DNA of 25,469 bases from a virus. Where the stretch lies: the IMG/VR virus record IMGVR_UViG_3300025828_000168, positions 1 to 25,469 of that record; one strand, 5' to 3'. Under the pieces are notes generated by a model that searched no databases, had not been told where the DNA came from, and saw only the letters and a list, made by a program, of their open reading frames with translations. Position 1 is the stretch's first letter; each line of letters begins with the position of its first letter. Shown in pieces: positions 12,336 through 19,835 of this stretch. The position numbers and the translations under genes were made by a program.

Positions 12336-14830
12336 ACAAAGAAATCCTCTAATGATGCTTTCGGTTCTGCGGACCAACCAATTGCTGTTAAAATTAGTTC
12401 CAGAGGCGCAATAAATGTTTTCTGGAATTGTAGGTCATAGTCAATATATTTTTCTAGTTTAAATTCTGGCGGTAAATAATCTGGAAATGCAATAACATTT
12501 TCACCGATAGGATTAGGCATTTTAAGATAACAAAATTTAATTTTCTCGCCATTCTGTATTGGTTGCAGTCTGGAATCAAGACCACTTTTTCTTAGTTCAT
12601 TGTTATATAGTAAACTGCCACGAACATGGATAGGTGTGCCTTTACGATATATATTTTTACTATCCGACCAATCTGTAATATTGGACACACCACGTGGAAA
12701 GGCAACCTTTTCTGGCGGCAATTGTTTAAATACTTGTTTAAAATCTCTAATATATTTCTGGGTATTTTCTTCGGTACCACTAATTAGAACCTTAAATATT
12801 TCTCGGAACCGATCACGCACAACCTCAGGAGTTGATGATTTAATAGCCTCGATACCCATAATTTTGAGTTTAGGTTCAGCATACTGCACACCTTCGTTAT
12901 TGTGTACATTAAGAATATACCTCTTTTTGGCAGTCCAGATTGATCTGTCAGCAATAGCTTCACGCGCCATGACCATTCGATTTTTATATGAATTGGTTTT
13001 ATCTGCAAGTTCTTGATATGCATTTGCAAGGATTTTTTCAAAGTGTTCACCGCAGATTTTATCCAGAGCCTTGACAGGGTCAGCCGGTTTCAGTTTATCA
13101 ATAAACGGACCGAAGTTAATGTAGAGTGAATCTGTGTCGATTGCAATAACATAATCAACATTTTCGGTCTGTAAAGTTTTATTGAGTTCTTTGTTAATAG
13201 CACGTTCTGCCCACTGAATAGCCAGCTGACCACATAATGTAATACCTTCAGCTATACGAATATCAAAGTAGCGGAAGTGTTTATTGCCGATAGCACCATA
13301 CAAACTGTTAAGTAGAATTTTAATTGCCATCTGGCGGTTTTCAAGTTGGTTAATCTGGCGTTCAAGTTCTACTGTTTTAGTTTTTTCATATTCTTGTTTC
13401 GCACTAAGCATCTCTCGTTTAATGAGTGTTCTTTCTTCGTAATATGCCTCAATAATTTTAGGCAAAATACCTTGATTTTCTCTGCTGTAAATAGAACCGT
13501 TCGCTGCAACGGCATACTGAGACTCTACTGGTTTTTGTAAGTTCATGTAATACCCAACGCCATGAGGTTCATTCTGACCTTTAAGAGTTTCTGGAGACAT
13601 ATTCCATTGCACAATAATATTTGGGTACAGTGAGTTCAAATCAAAAGACACAACCCAGTCATGCTTTCCGGTTTTTGGGTCTTTAACATAGCCACCAGGA
13701 TAATCTGGTTTTTCTGTGTGTTGATTTGGTGGTAGAGCAACGTGTTTCTTGTTTAGTTCTCGGTAGATGATTGAATCCCATATGGCAGTGGTGCCAAAGG
13801 TTGTTTCTAGATTGACACCAGCACGGTATGCCATAGTAAGAGCCAGCTGAATCAGACCCATTTTTTCTTCAAGTCTGTCTATGATCTGAACGTCTTTGAT
13901 ATTATAATCAATAAATTTTTGGTGATTTTCTTGATACAAAGTGTATAGGTTACCATATTCCTCATATGATAATTTCTGATCACCAAGCACAACATACGCA
14001 ACGTGGTCCAGTTTATATGATTCAAGCGTGCCATATGAATAACCAAATTTTTGGAATAGTTCCATGTAATCTGCTTGTTGGATACCAACAATTTCAAATG
14101 CTTGTTCCGATTTACCGTGGTTACGGAACACAGACCTTTCGTTGACTAGGTTCCAAGGTGATAGCCGTTTTGCTGCCTCTTCGGACCCAATACGTTTAAT
14201 TCTGTTAATTAGGTAAGGAATATCAAAAAATTTAATATTCCAACCAGTTAAAATGTCTGGTCGGTTATCACACCAATATTTATGAAAAGATGCAAGCAGA
14301 TGTTCTTCTGATCTGCATTTGTGATATTGGATTAGATCACCACGCATATCCAATTCTGATTTACTGTAATCATATTCATCTAGACCCCATACATGATAAA
14401 CACTACTCTTAGAAGATTTAAGAGTAATGGATATGATAGGATATTTTGCTTCGCCGGGTTGTGGGAAACCTTCGTCGGATTGCACCTCAATGTCGAAGTT
14501 TACGATGTTGATATGTTTAGGATTCCATTTGATTTCATTTGGAAATTTTTGAGTGATATATTGAATGATGTAGTTAGTCTGACCATAGACCTTAAATTGA
14601 TCAATATCTTTGTATTGATCAAGAAATTCTTTGGCGTCACTCATCTTGGCAAACTCTACTGGTTTGACAGAAGTTCCATTCAAGGAAATCCAATCAGACT
14701 TGGAGCCATTTGAGTTGATATATAGTGTTGGTTTGAATGGTACTTTTGTTTCTATACGGTTACCGCTATCATTGTAGCCACAATATAGAATAGAGTTACC
14801 GTACCGATTGACCGATGTGTAAAAAGACAA
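12332..14830 (-). CDS. 43: gp43 DNA polymerase, family B with 3'-5' exonuclease
   Basis: The replicative polymerase, 832 residues (T4: 898). Exonuclease motifs are FDIE (112-115), WNIKFFD (197-203) and YNIKD (309-313). Polymerase motif A is DLNSLYPNI (397-405), motif B begins KILLNSLYGA (504-513), and motif C is IDTDS (564-568). All catalytic acids are present, so both activities should be intact. The N-terminus SFYTSVNRYGNSIL aligns with the start of T4 gp43, and the codon at that point is TTG (14830-14828), preceded by AGGAG with 7-nt spacing. The start is therefore TTG, an uncommon choice for this gene. An early promoter lies at 14857-14885. It would work with gp45, gp44/gp62 and be repressed by RegA if the T4 scheme holds. 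Confidence 0.97.
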   Translation of the reverse strand: MSFYTSVNRYGNSILYCGYNDSGNRIETKVPFKPTLYINSNGSKSDWISLNGTSVKPVEFAKMSDAKEFLDQYKDIDQFKVYGQTNYIIQYITQKFPNEIKWNPKHINIVNFDIEVQSDEGFPQPGEAKYPIISITLKSSKSSVYHVWGLDEYDYSKSELDMRGDLIQYHKCRSEEHLLASFHKYWCDNRPDILTGWNIKFFDIPYLINRIKRIGSEEAAKRLSPWNLVNERSVFRNHGKSEQAFEIVGIQQADYMELFQKFGYSYGTLESYKLDHVAYVVLGDQKLSYEEYGNLYTLYQENHQKFIDYNIKDVQIIDRLEEKMGLIQLALTMAYRAGVNLETTFGTTAIWDSIIYRELNKKHVALPPNQHTEKPDYPGGYVKDPKTGKHDWVVSFDLNSLYPNIIVQWNMSPETLKGQNEPHGVGYYMNLQKPVESQYAVAANGSIYSRENQGILPKIIEAYYEERTLIKREMLSAKQEYEKTKTVELERQINQLENRQMAIKILLNSLYGAIGNKHFRYFDIRIAEGITLCGQLAIQWAERAINKELNKTLQTENVDYVIAIDTDSLYINFGPFIDKLKPADPVKALDKICGEHFEKILANAYQELADKTNSYKNRMVMAREAIADRSIWTAKKRYILNVHNNEGVQYAEPKLKIMGIEAIKSSTPEVVRDRFREIFKVLISGTEENTQKYIRDFKQVFKQLPPEKVAFPRGVSNITDWSDSKNIYRKGTPIHVRGSLLYNNELRKSGLDSRLQPIQNGEKIKFCYLKMPNPIGENVIAFPDYLPPEFKLEKYIDYDLQFQKTFIAPLELILTAIGWSAEPKASLEDFFV

Positions 14831-14856
14831 AATATTCTCCTGTAATCAATGAGTTC

Positions 14857-14885
14857 ATTATATAACAAATAAAGTTGAATGTAAA
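14857..14885 (-). promoter_or_regulatory. Putative early promoter for gp43
   Basis: TTTACA (14885-14880), a 17-nt spacer and TATAAT (14862-14857) on the minus strand, in the short gap between the nuclease gene and gp43. The leader to the TTG start is about 20 nt and holds AGGAG. Confidence 0.85.
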
Positions 14886-14896
14886 CCTAATAGTAA

Positions 14897-15559
14897 TCAA
14901 ACTTGGGAATCATATTGCTTTTTTGCCTCTATAAATTTTGGTAAGTAATCATATGGTTTTGTTTTAAACACTTGTGGTTCGTGATGGTCTACTGTGATAA
15001 GTATTACACTCTGTTTAATAGGAATACCAGTTCTTTCATAAAATGCTGCAGCATAGAAAGCTGTTTGAATAAAGTAGTTTTGGATCCATTCTTCTTTCTT
15101 TGGTTTCCTAGATGTTTTAAAATCAATAATGGATAATTCATTATCAAACTCTGCAATACAGTCTACCTGTCCAGCACACTTTAACTTATCGCTGTAAAGA
15201 AATTCCTCTTGAAACCATACATTATTTAATCTATCATCTATAATCTTTTTTAAATCAAGAAAGGATGCAAGGTTATGAGGCATCACGCCTTTTTTCCATT
15301 CTGGTTCATTGTTTAGATAATCTTCAGCTAGTTTGTGTACTGCTGTACCACGGGCAGCGGCAAAAGAAGAAATTTTATTTGCTTCCTCTTCACCTACTTT
15401 TTTACGCCATTCCATAATGCCTTGTTTACTCAAGACACCAAGCACTGTTGTAATGGATGGGTAAGCATTGCCTTCTGGTGTAAAATATCTACGACCAGAC
15501 TCAGTGGTTTTTCGAGTAATTTTTGGTAATTCAATACCATGATCTACATGGGTAATCAT
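14897..15559 (-). CDS. RecB/Cas4-like PD-(D/E)XK exonuclease
   Basis: A 220-residue nuclease-fold protein. After the N-terminal YFTPEGNAYPSITTVLG segment it has the conserved His in GTAVH (residue 75). The catalytic block is AGQVDCIAEF...LSIIDFKTSRK (Asp133, Asp146, Lys148), and the RecB-type QxxxY helix is QTAFY (165-169). Homologues are common near gp43 in marine T4-like phages. It probably degrades or processes DNA ends during replication or host DNA breakdown. No iron-sulphur cysteines as in Cas4 are visible. It lies after a strong terminator (15591-15612), and I find no exact early or late promoter in front of it, so its transcription source is unclear. AGGA is 12 nt before the ATG, a long spacing. 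Confidence 0.82.
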   Translation of the reverse strand: MITHVDHGIELPKITRKTTESGRRYFTPEGNAYPSITTVLGVLSKQGIMEWRKKVGEEEANKISSFAAARGTAVHKLAEDYLNNEPEWKKGVMPHNLASFLDLKKIIDDRLNNVWFQEEFLYSDKLKCAGQVDCIAEFDNELSIIDFKTSRKPKKEEWIQNYFIQTAFYAAAFYERTGIPIKQSVILITVDHHEPQVFKTKPYDYLPKFIEAKKQYDSQV

Positions 15560-15590
15560 AATTTATTCAAGTCCTGTTTTATATAATCAA

Positions 15591-15612
15591 AGGGGCTGGA
15601 AAACCAGCCCCT
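15591..15612 (-). terminator. Strong stem-loop, probable intrinsic terminator of the Hsp20 operon
   Basis: Perfect 9-bp GC-rich arms, AGGGGCTGG and CCAGCCCCT, enclose a 4-nt loop. On the minus strand the stem is followed by TTTGATTATAT, an imperfect U-tract. It lies between the 58-aa gene and the nuclease gene and would end transcripts from the late promoter at 16496-16503. It is the only clear terminator in the window. Confidence 0.8.
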
Positions 15613-15626
15613 CTAGTGTATACTTT

Positions 15627-15803
15627 TTAACACTTTTTCAGTTTTGCAACTTCCATCATGCATCTTTTTGCTAGGTCATATTGACCTTGCTGTGCAAAAT
15701 AAGCAGCTGCTCTACTATGTCCAATAATTTCTGTCCAAATTAAAAAACTTTTCCAAAAACCACTAAGCGGATTTGCGACATAATTTGTTGTCATTTCAAT
15801 CAT
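15627..15803 (-). CDS. 58-residue small protein, function unknown
   Basis: A short protein with an aromatic, fairly hydrophobic first half (around WKSFLIWTEIIG) and an Ala/Gln-rich helical second half (SRAAAYFAQQGQYDLAKRC, ending KLKKC). The hydrophobic stretch is too interrupted to call a membrane helix. The start is the ATG at 15803, with AAGGA about 8 nt upstream; the frame extends further but inside the DUF1127 gene. It overlaps that gene by 8 bp. The second half resembles the short helical segments of small alphaproteobacterial proteins that accompany DUF1127, but I cannot name a family. It is the last gene before the terminator of a late operon. Confidence 0.65.
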   Translation of the reverse strand: MIEMTTNYVANPLSGFWKSFLIWTEIIGHSRAAAYFAQQGQYDLAKRCMMEVAKLKKC

Positions 15804-16014
15804 TAGACAATCCTTTATAAGAAACGTACCAAACATCACCTCGTGAAAGGCCAATATCACCCAATTCCTTATCAGTTAATTTTGATAATTCTTTGAATGT
15901 TTCTCGTGATAGTCTATTTTCTTTTCTTGATTTGTCAATCGATTTAAAAAATTCAAAGATGGTCTCAACCACCCTCGTTAAGTAGCTGTGCGCTACTAGT
16001 ACTGCCTGTGTCAT
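15796..16014 (-). CDS. DUF1127 (YjiS-like) small protein
   Basis: A 72-residue protein whose C-terminal part, RETFKELSKLTDKELGDIGLSRGDV, is a textbook DUF1127 domain (pattern: R-x2-eL-x2-L-x-D-x2-L-x-DIGL-x-R-x-D-i). DUF1127 proteins are abundant in alphaproteobacteria. Some bind RNA, for example CcaF1 of Rhodobacter, and some affect stress or phosphate responses. The start is placed at the ATG at 16014, which lies inside the 3' end of hsp20 (50-bp overlap); the ribosome site there is weak (GGGGA). It shares the late promoter, the Hsp20 gene and the terminator. A role in tuning host RNA metabolism late in infection is a guess. The exact start is the weakest part of this call. Confidence 0.78.
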   Translation of the reverse strand: MTQAVLVAHSYLTRVVETIFEFFKSIDKSRKENRLSRETFKELSKLTDKELGDIGLSRGDVWYVSYKGLSND

Positions 16015-16435
16015 TTGTTTTCCCCGTTTGGCCAATATGGATTTTACGAGAACGCATTTCTTCTGGAATAACATACTGCAATTTAATTGCCAGGATGCCA
16101 TCTTGAATATCTGCTCCATTAACATTTACGTGTTCGGACAGCCTAAAAGTGCGTTTAAACTTCTTTGTGGAAATACCACGATGAATAAACTCTCTACCTT
16201 TAGATTTATGTTCACCTGTTACGGTTAGTGTACGGTCTTTAACCTCAACACTAATCTCATCCTTTGAGAACCCAGCAATAGCCAGTTCGATCAAATAATC
16301 TTGATCACTTGACTTAATAATATTGTGAGGTGGATAGTGGTCATTTGCATGCTGAGCCGTAAATTCTAGCTCTTTAAGCAAGTGGTCAAATCCCACAAAA
16401 GATGCACGGGGAAATAATGTGTGTAAGCCTGTCAT
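15965..16435 (-). CDS. hsp20: Small heat-shock protein Hsp20 (IbpA-like)
   Basis: A 156-residue ATP-independent chaperone. The alpha-crystallin domain spans about residues 35-130: PPHNIIKSSDQDYLIELAIAG, then DEISVEVKDRTLTVTGEH, an RGIS...FKRTFRLSEHV segment and DGILAIKL. After the domain, the IHI triplet in RKIHIGQ serves as the I-x-I motif that docks subunits. Hsp20 is a known accessory gene of marine T4-like phages and is thought to protect structural proteins during assembly. AAGGAG lies about 7 nt before the ATG at 16435. An exact late promoter box lies 60 bp upstream, which suits such a role. The tail after residue 135 is Ser/Thr/Gly-rich. Confidence 0.93.
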   Translation of the reverse strand: MTGLHTLFPRASFVGFDHLLKELEFTAQHANDHYPPHNIIKSSDQDYLIELAIAGFSKDEISVEVKDRTLTVTGEHKSKGREFIHRGISTKKFKRTFRLSEHVNVNGADIQDGILAIKLQYVIPEEMRSRKIHIGQTGKTNDTGSTSSAQLLNEGG

Positions 16436-16495
16436 GTTTATCTCCTTTATACAAGCAAGATTTAAAAATGGACCGGGTAATTCCGCATCCTACGT

Positions 16496-16503
16496 TATTT
16501 ATA
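16496..16503 (-). promoter_or_regulatory. T4-type late promoter box TATAAATA for Hsp20 operon
   Basis: The minus strand reads TATAAATA from 16503 to 16496 in the 118-bp gap before hsp20. It is in the right orientation and distance (leader about 50 nt) to drive Hsp20, DUF1127 and the 58-aa protein. Confidence 0.85.
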
Positions 16504-16553
16504 CACTTAGTAATGTGTAAAGGTATACTGTTATGTAATACCCGCATTTCAGT

Positions 16554-17129
16554 TTAGATATATGTACAAGGATCTGGAGTACCTTCTACACCAAATGAGA
16601 AACCCACTCTGGTACTTACAGGTTCAATCAGATGAAAAGTGCCTCTAGGTATCCATATTGTGTCATACATCTTCATTCTATTCTTCTGGACTAACTCTAG
16701 CTTTTCTTTATCGCCGTGGTCAGCATTGTCCCATGTCACATCAGTTTTTTCTTTCCATATGGATAGGTCAACTTCTCCTAACCCTTGCATATAAATTACA
16801 TCCATTTTATCTCTATGGATGTTAAAACTCTGTGATGTGGTACCCCAAGACCCAAAAGCAATAAGTGATATATTATTTTTGTAAAATTTTTCTTTCAGCG
16901 TTCTACACATATTATGTATCTGCTTTGGGGCAGACGGACGTTCATTTAACTTGTGTAATGTATAATTACTTTTCCTAGCATTACCTCGGACTAAATTACG
17001 GGGATGTGAATCATATAATTTAATAAAAAGATCCCAATCTAGTTCTAAGTCTCGATCCCCAAACTTCCAAGGTCCGTAATGTTCCTTAGCAAATATTGCT
17101 TGATCAAACTTAGCACTATTCCAGGTCAT
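16554..17129 (-). CDS. JmjC/cupin-type 2OG oxygenase-like protein
   Basis: A 191-residue protein with the signature of the cupin_4/ribosomal-oxygenase (JmjC) group. NIHRDKMDVIYMQGLGEVDLSIW matches the H-x-D-x2-DV-x3-Q-x2-G pattern, giving the first His and Asp ligands. Farther on, DTIWIPRGTFHLIEP supplies the distal His, followed by a strand ending FSFGV. Known bacterial and eukaryotic relatives hydroxylate ribosomal proteins; others act on nucleic acids or small peptides. The phage substrate is unknown. It follows RegA after 3 nt and therefore should be transcribed with it from the late box at 17587-17594. The ribosome site before the ATG at 17129 is weak. Confidence 0.68.
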   Translation of the reverse strand: MTWNSAKFDQAIFAKEHYGPWKFGDRDLELDWDLFIKLYDSHPRNLVRGNARKSNYTLHKLNERPSAPKQIHNMCRTLKEKFYKNNISLIAFGSWGTTSQSFNIHRDKMDVIYMQGLGEVDLSIWKEKTDVTWDNADHGDKEKLELVQKNRMKMYDTIWIPRGTFHLIEPVSTRVGFSFGVEGTPDPCTYI

Positions 17130-17132
17130 GAA

Positions 17133-17543
17133 TTACTTAGAGCCTATATTGTATTTGGGGCATAATTCCCATTCAGATTTTTCTTTGAAGGGAATAATTT
17201 TAATCTGGCGGAGTGGTGCCATAACAAGTTCTTCTTTTTTCGCAAATTTAATAAGACCCCAATCACTTAATAGTGTAGAGATTGTATTCCTACGAGCAAT
17301 ATCATTGAGTTCAAAGTTAGATTTCTTTCCGTCTAATAGAAATAACTCTTTAAAATGAACAATAAAATATCTGCCTTGTTTATGTAAAATATGACAAGAT
17401 TGATATAGTTTTTTGTCTTGTCGAGACGCTACACCTATTCTTGTAAGAGTTTCCCGAACCTTTAGAAAATCGTCTGGTTCATTTAATGTTATCTCTAGCA
17501 TACTTGCTGGAGACCAATTTACTACCTCAGCCACTTCTTCCAT
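17133..17543 (-). CDS. regA: RegA translational repressor
   Basis: RegA binds the initiation regions of phage early mRNAs, including its own and those of clamp and clamp-loader genes in T4, and blocks translation. The protein is recognisable from MLEITLNEPDDFLKVRETLTRIGVA, LYQSCHILHKQGRYFIVHFKE, DWGLI and the C-terminal FKEKSEWELCPKYNIG, closely paralleling T4 RegA (122 residues). The start is taken at the ATG at 17543, with AAGGTG 6 nt ahead; a GTG three codons upstream is within that ribosome site. This gives 136 residues and a 14-residue N-terminal extension (EEVAEVVNWSPAS) relative to T4. It follows gp62 as in T4 but has a late promoter box in the gap. Confidence 0.93.
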   Translation of the reverse strand: MEEVAEVVNWSPASMLEITLNEPDDFLKVRETLTRIGVASRQDKKLYQSCHILHKQGRYFIVHFKELFLLDGKKSNFELNDIARRNTISTLLSDWGLIKFAKKEELVMAPLRQIKIIPFKEKSEWELCPKYNIGSK

Positions 17544-17586
17544 AATTTTCACCTTTTTATTTTTATTATAGAATAATTTACTAAAC

Positions 17587-17594
17587 TATTTATA
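17587..17594 (-). promoter_or_regulatory. T4-type late promoter box TATAAATA for regA
   Basis: The minus strand reads TATAAATA from 17594 to 17587 in the 62-bp gap between gp62 and regA, giving a leader of about 40 nt. A TATAAT at 17570-17565 lacks a fitting -35, so I do not call an early promoter here. Confidence 0.75.
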
Positions 17595-17605
17595 AAAATT
17601 AGGCT

Positions 17606-17980
17606 TCAGCGACCACCTTTATATAATTTCTTTTTAAGAAAATCCAAGTGGTCTTTATTAATAAGTGGAAGTACTTGTCGTGCTTTGGCATTGGAATAGC
17701 CATAATACTCTTTGATTAGATCAATGTCAGAAAGTTTATCTGCCTTTGCCCATTTAGAAAACCGTTTACGTTTGCGCACTATGTTGCGCAAAAAATCATA
17801 CTGCATTCTTTTGTCAATCTGATGATGAATATTCATCTCATTGGCCATTAGAACAGTATCTTGGAAATATGATAGAGAACGGTTTACCATATATGGCGCA
17901 TATGCCTTCTCTGTAATATCATCGACCATAATATCTTTTTTGGTCATATTAATACTATTTACATAATCAAACGGGTTCAT
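17606..17980 (-). CDS. 62: gp62 clamp-loader small subunit
   Basis: The 124-residue partner of gp44; together they load the gp45 ring at primer ends using ATP. The sequence is not similar to AAA+ proteins, but its order (NPFDYVNSIN, AYAPYMVNRSLSYF, MQYDFLRNIVRKRKRFSKW, EYYGYSNAKARQVLPLI) is that of gp62 of marine T4-like phages, which are shorter than T4 gp62 (187 residues). The position between gp44 and regA (here with DexA and glutaredoxin inserted) supports the call. The ATG overlaps the TGA of the glutaredoxin gene (17977-17980). Confidence 0.92.
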   Translation of the reverse strand: MNPFDYVNSINMTKKDIMVDDITEKAYAPYMVNRSLSYFQDTVLMANEMNIHHQIDKRMQYDFLRNIVRKRKRFSKWAKADKLSDIDLIKEYYGYSNAKARQVLPLINKDHLDFLKKKLYKGGR

Positions 17981-18261
17981 AAGTTACCTTCAATTCCACT
18001 ATCAATATTAGGCCATTCTACTCGGTCTATGTTGTCTTGTAAACCCCCTGAAGTAAGATTTTCTGATGGTCCTTGCATAACATCTTTGCCAGAATAATAT
18101 AGTTGTGGCACTGTTTTATGGCCTTTTTCTTTTAAAAACTCTTTAGCAATTGGGTCATGGGAAATATTAAACACTTTATATTCATATCCCCATTCACGTA
18201 GAGTTTTTTCTAATTTAGTGCACCAACCGCATTTGTTTTGTGTATATAAATGTAGCATCAT
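17977..18261 (-). CDS. Glutaredoxin
   Basis: A 94-residue thioredoxin-fold protein. The redox site CGWC is at residues 11-14 following the strand LHLYTQ, and the cis-proline TVPQ is at 50-53. The second half has the expected GG turn. In T4 the NrdC glutaredoxin/thioredoxin supplies electrons to the phage ribonucleotide reductase. No reductase gene is in this window, so the partner is presumably elsewhere. It overlaps both neighbours as ATGA and is translated together with DexA and gp62. Confidence 0.92.
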   Translation of the reverse strand: MMLHLYTQNKCGWCTKLEKTLREWGYEYKVFNISHDPIAKEFLKEKGHKTVPQLYYSGKDVMQGPSENLTSGGLQDNIDRVEWPNIDSGIEGNL

Positions 18262-18854
18262 GATATAGCCTTTACTAAAGTTTGCATCCTCATAACATCC
18301 ATTGCAATATCATGTTTTGGATCGTGTGCCACAAAATGTTCTTCCAATCCTTCAGGAATAAAACTATTATTTAGATTGTGACCCCATGCCAAAGCATCAA
18401 TAGTGCTTCGAGTATCTCGGAATTGATAAAACTTGTATGCTTCGTTTTTATCATACCCTGTTTGTTCTAAAATATAATCCATGATAATAGGATCAAAATT
18501 ATTACCACGAGTATAAATTCTGCTCAGTTGATCTGGCTTATTCTCTTGCCAAAAATCAAATAGTTTATCAATGCCTTGATCGTATGGAGTGGGTATCATT
18601 TGCTTTTGAGCATCAGCACTTTGTGTTCCCCACCAATTTAGTGTTTCTTGATCAATTTTTCTACCCCAGTTTTTAACTTGATCCTCTACATTAAACTTAA
18701 TAAATTTACATTTTTCAATAAGAGATTTATAAGTGTAAGGTCCACTCAGAAATCTTTCTGAATCAAATGATAGCATTGCCATATTCAATACAGGACAATT
18801 TACCCTGTCAGTGGATAGAGTTTCAAAGTCAAAGATTACAGAGTTATCAGGCAT
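18258..18854 (-). CDS. dexA: DexA-like 3'-5' exonuclease (DEDDh)
   Basis: A 198-residue DnaQ-superfamily exonuclease. The first acidic motif is FDFETLS (Asp9, Glu11). The internal RGNNFDPIIMDYIL carries the middle Asp. The third motif is HDPKHDIAMD near residues 177-186, with His and Asp spacing of the DEDDh class. The SFD, KIKF-like and WW stretches parallel T4 exonuclease A (227 residues). It degrades single-stranded DNA from 3' ends and probably aids host DNA breakdown or recombination. AGGA lies 7 nt before the ATG at 18854. The gene follows gp44 after 8 nt. Confidence 0.88.
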   Translation of the reverse strand: MPDNSVIFDFETLSTDRVNCPVLNMAMLSFDSERFLSGPYTYKSLIEKCKFIKFNVEDQVKNWGRKIDQETLNWWGTQSADAQKQMIPTPYDQGIDKLFDFWQENKPDQLSRIYTRGNNFDPIIMDYILEQTGYDKNEAYKFYQFRDTRSTIDALAWGHNLNNSFIPEGLEEHFVAHDPKHDIAMDVMRMQTLVKAIS

Positions 18855-18862
18855 TAGCTTTC

Positions 18863-19801
18863 CTATTTAAATTGTACATCGCCCATGATTTCAGTCATGC
18901 AAGCAACTAGATTCAGTTCATGGTCAGCAACAAACGCTGCCTTATATTGGTAATCGGCAAGAATTAGTACCAATTGCGGTACCGTTTGTGGTTGTACATA
19001 ATCCATCATCTGATCATATACACCACGGATAATAGCAGTTGTATCTAGGTCAAGATGATTTACAACCCAAGACCTCATGGTTTTAAAGTCTTTGTTTTTT
19101 AATGCAGTAAAGAGTTGTTTAAACTGTTCATCTGTACCTGTGGTCTGTGAAAGCAAAACCAATTCACCACCAACACAACTACGTTGCAACTCATTCAGAA
19201 CTCTACGCCAATCTGGCAGGTATTTTATAATCAAGTCTGCAAGATCTGATTTTACATAGTCTCTAACACCTTCGTGCAACAAAATACCTTCAATTCGTTC
19301 CATGAAATTAGCACAAAGTACCGCCATTTCTTTCTTATCGGTATTGAAATCATATACAGCACACCGTGAGTGAAGTGGCTCAATGATACGGTTTTTGAAG
19401 TTACATGTAAGAATGAACCGACAATTATCGGAAAACTGTTCGATAAATCCACGCAGAGCAGGCTGTGTGGACTGTGGATTCAGGTAGTCAGCCTCATCAA
19501 GAATAACTACTTTATAACCACCATTTAGACTTACCGTTGAAGCAAACTGTTTGATTTTACCACGCAGGGTATCAATGTTACCTTCTTCGGATCCGTTGAT
19601 AATGATATAATCGAGCCCCAGTTCATTACACAAGGCTCGAGCAGCAGTTGTCTTGCCTACACCAGCAGTACCCGTGAAAAGCATATTTTGCAGATCACCT
19701 GATTTAATCATAGATTTAAGAGATTTTTCTACTGATTTTGGTAGTATAGCTTCGGCGATTGTTTTTGGTCGCCATTTTTCAACCCAAAGAAATTCAGACA
19801 T
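18863..19801 (-). CDS. 44: gp44 clamp-loader ATPase subunit
   Basis: A 312-residue AAA+ ATPase, about the length of T4 gp44 (319). It starts with LWVEKWRPKTI, typical of clamp loaders. Walker A is GTAGVGKTT (44-52), Walker B with LDEAD at 101-105, and the SRC arginine-finger motif at 145-147. The C-terminal helical collar follows. It forms the loader with gp62 and places gp45 on primer-template junctions. It is preceded by the 72-aa gene and the early promoter at 20088-20116. A TATAAT at 19817-19812 is near the start but has no fitting -35. Confidence 0.96.
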   Translation of the reverse strand: MSEFLWVEKWRPKTIAEAILPKSVEKSLKSMIKSGDLQNMLFTGTAGVGKTTAARALCNELGLDYIIINGSEEGNIDTLRGKIKQFASTVSLNGGYKVVILDEADYLNPQSTQPALRGFIEQFSDNCRFILTCNFKNRIIEPLHSRCAVYDFNTDKKEMAVLCANFMERIEGILLHEGVRDYVKSDLADLIIKYLPDWRRVLNELQRSCVGGELVLLSQTTGTDEQFKQLFTALKNKDFKTMRSWVVNHLDLDTTAIIRGVYDQMMDYVQPQTVPQLVLILADYQYKAAFVADHELNLVACMTEIMGDVQFK

Positions 19802-19835
19802 TCACGTTTCCATTATATAAAGGGGTGTTCAGATT

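Noticed and set aside
12592-14713. Several open frames on both strands inside gp43 (for example 12600-13016 plus strand)
   Set aside because: They overlap the fully intact polymerase, have no family motifs or ribosome sites, and are shadows of its codon usage.
16436-16553. Possible weak hairpins (GGTAT/ATACC and ACAC/GTGT arms) after the JmjC-like gene
   Set aside because: The arms are only 4-5 bp with long loops and no clear U-tract; only the late box in this gap is convincing.
18015-18043. TTTACA-N17-TAGAAT on the minus strand inside the glutaredoxin gene, before gp62
   Set aside because: Same one-mismatch -10. gp62 is already in an operon with an exact promoter, so I could not separate this from chance.
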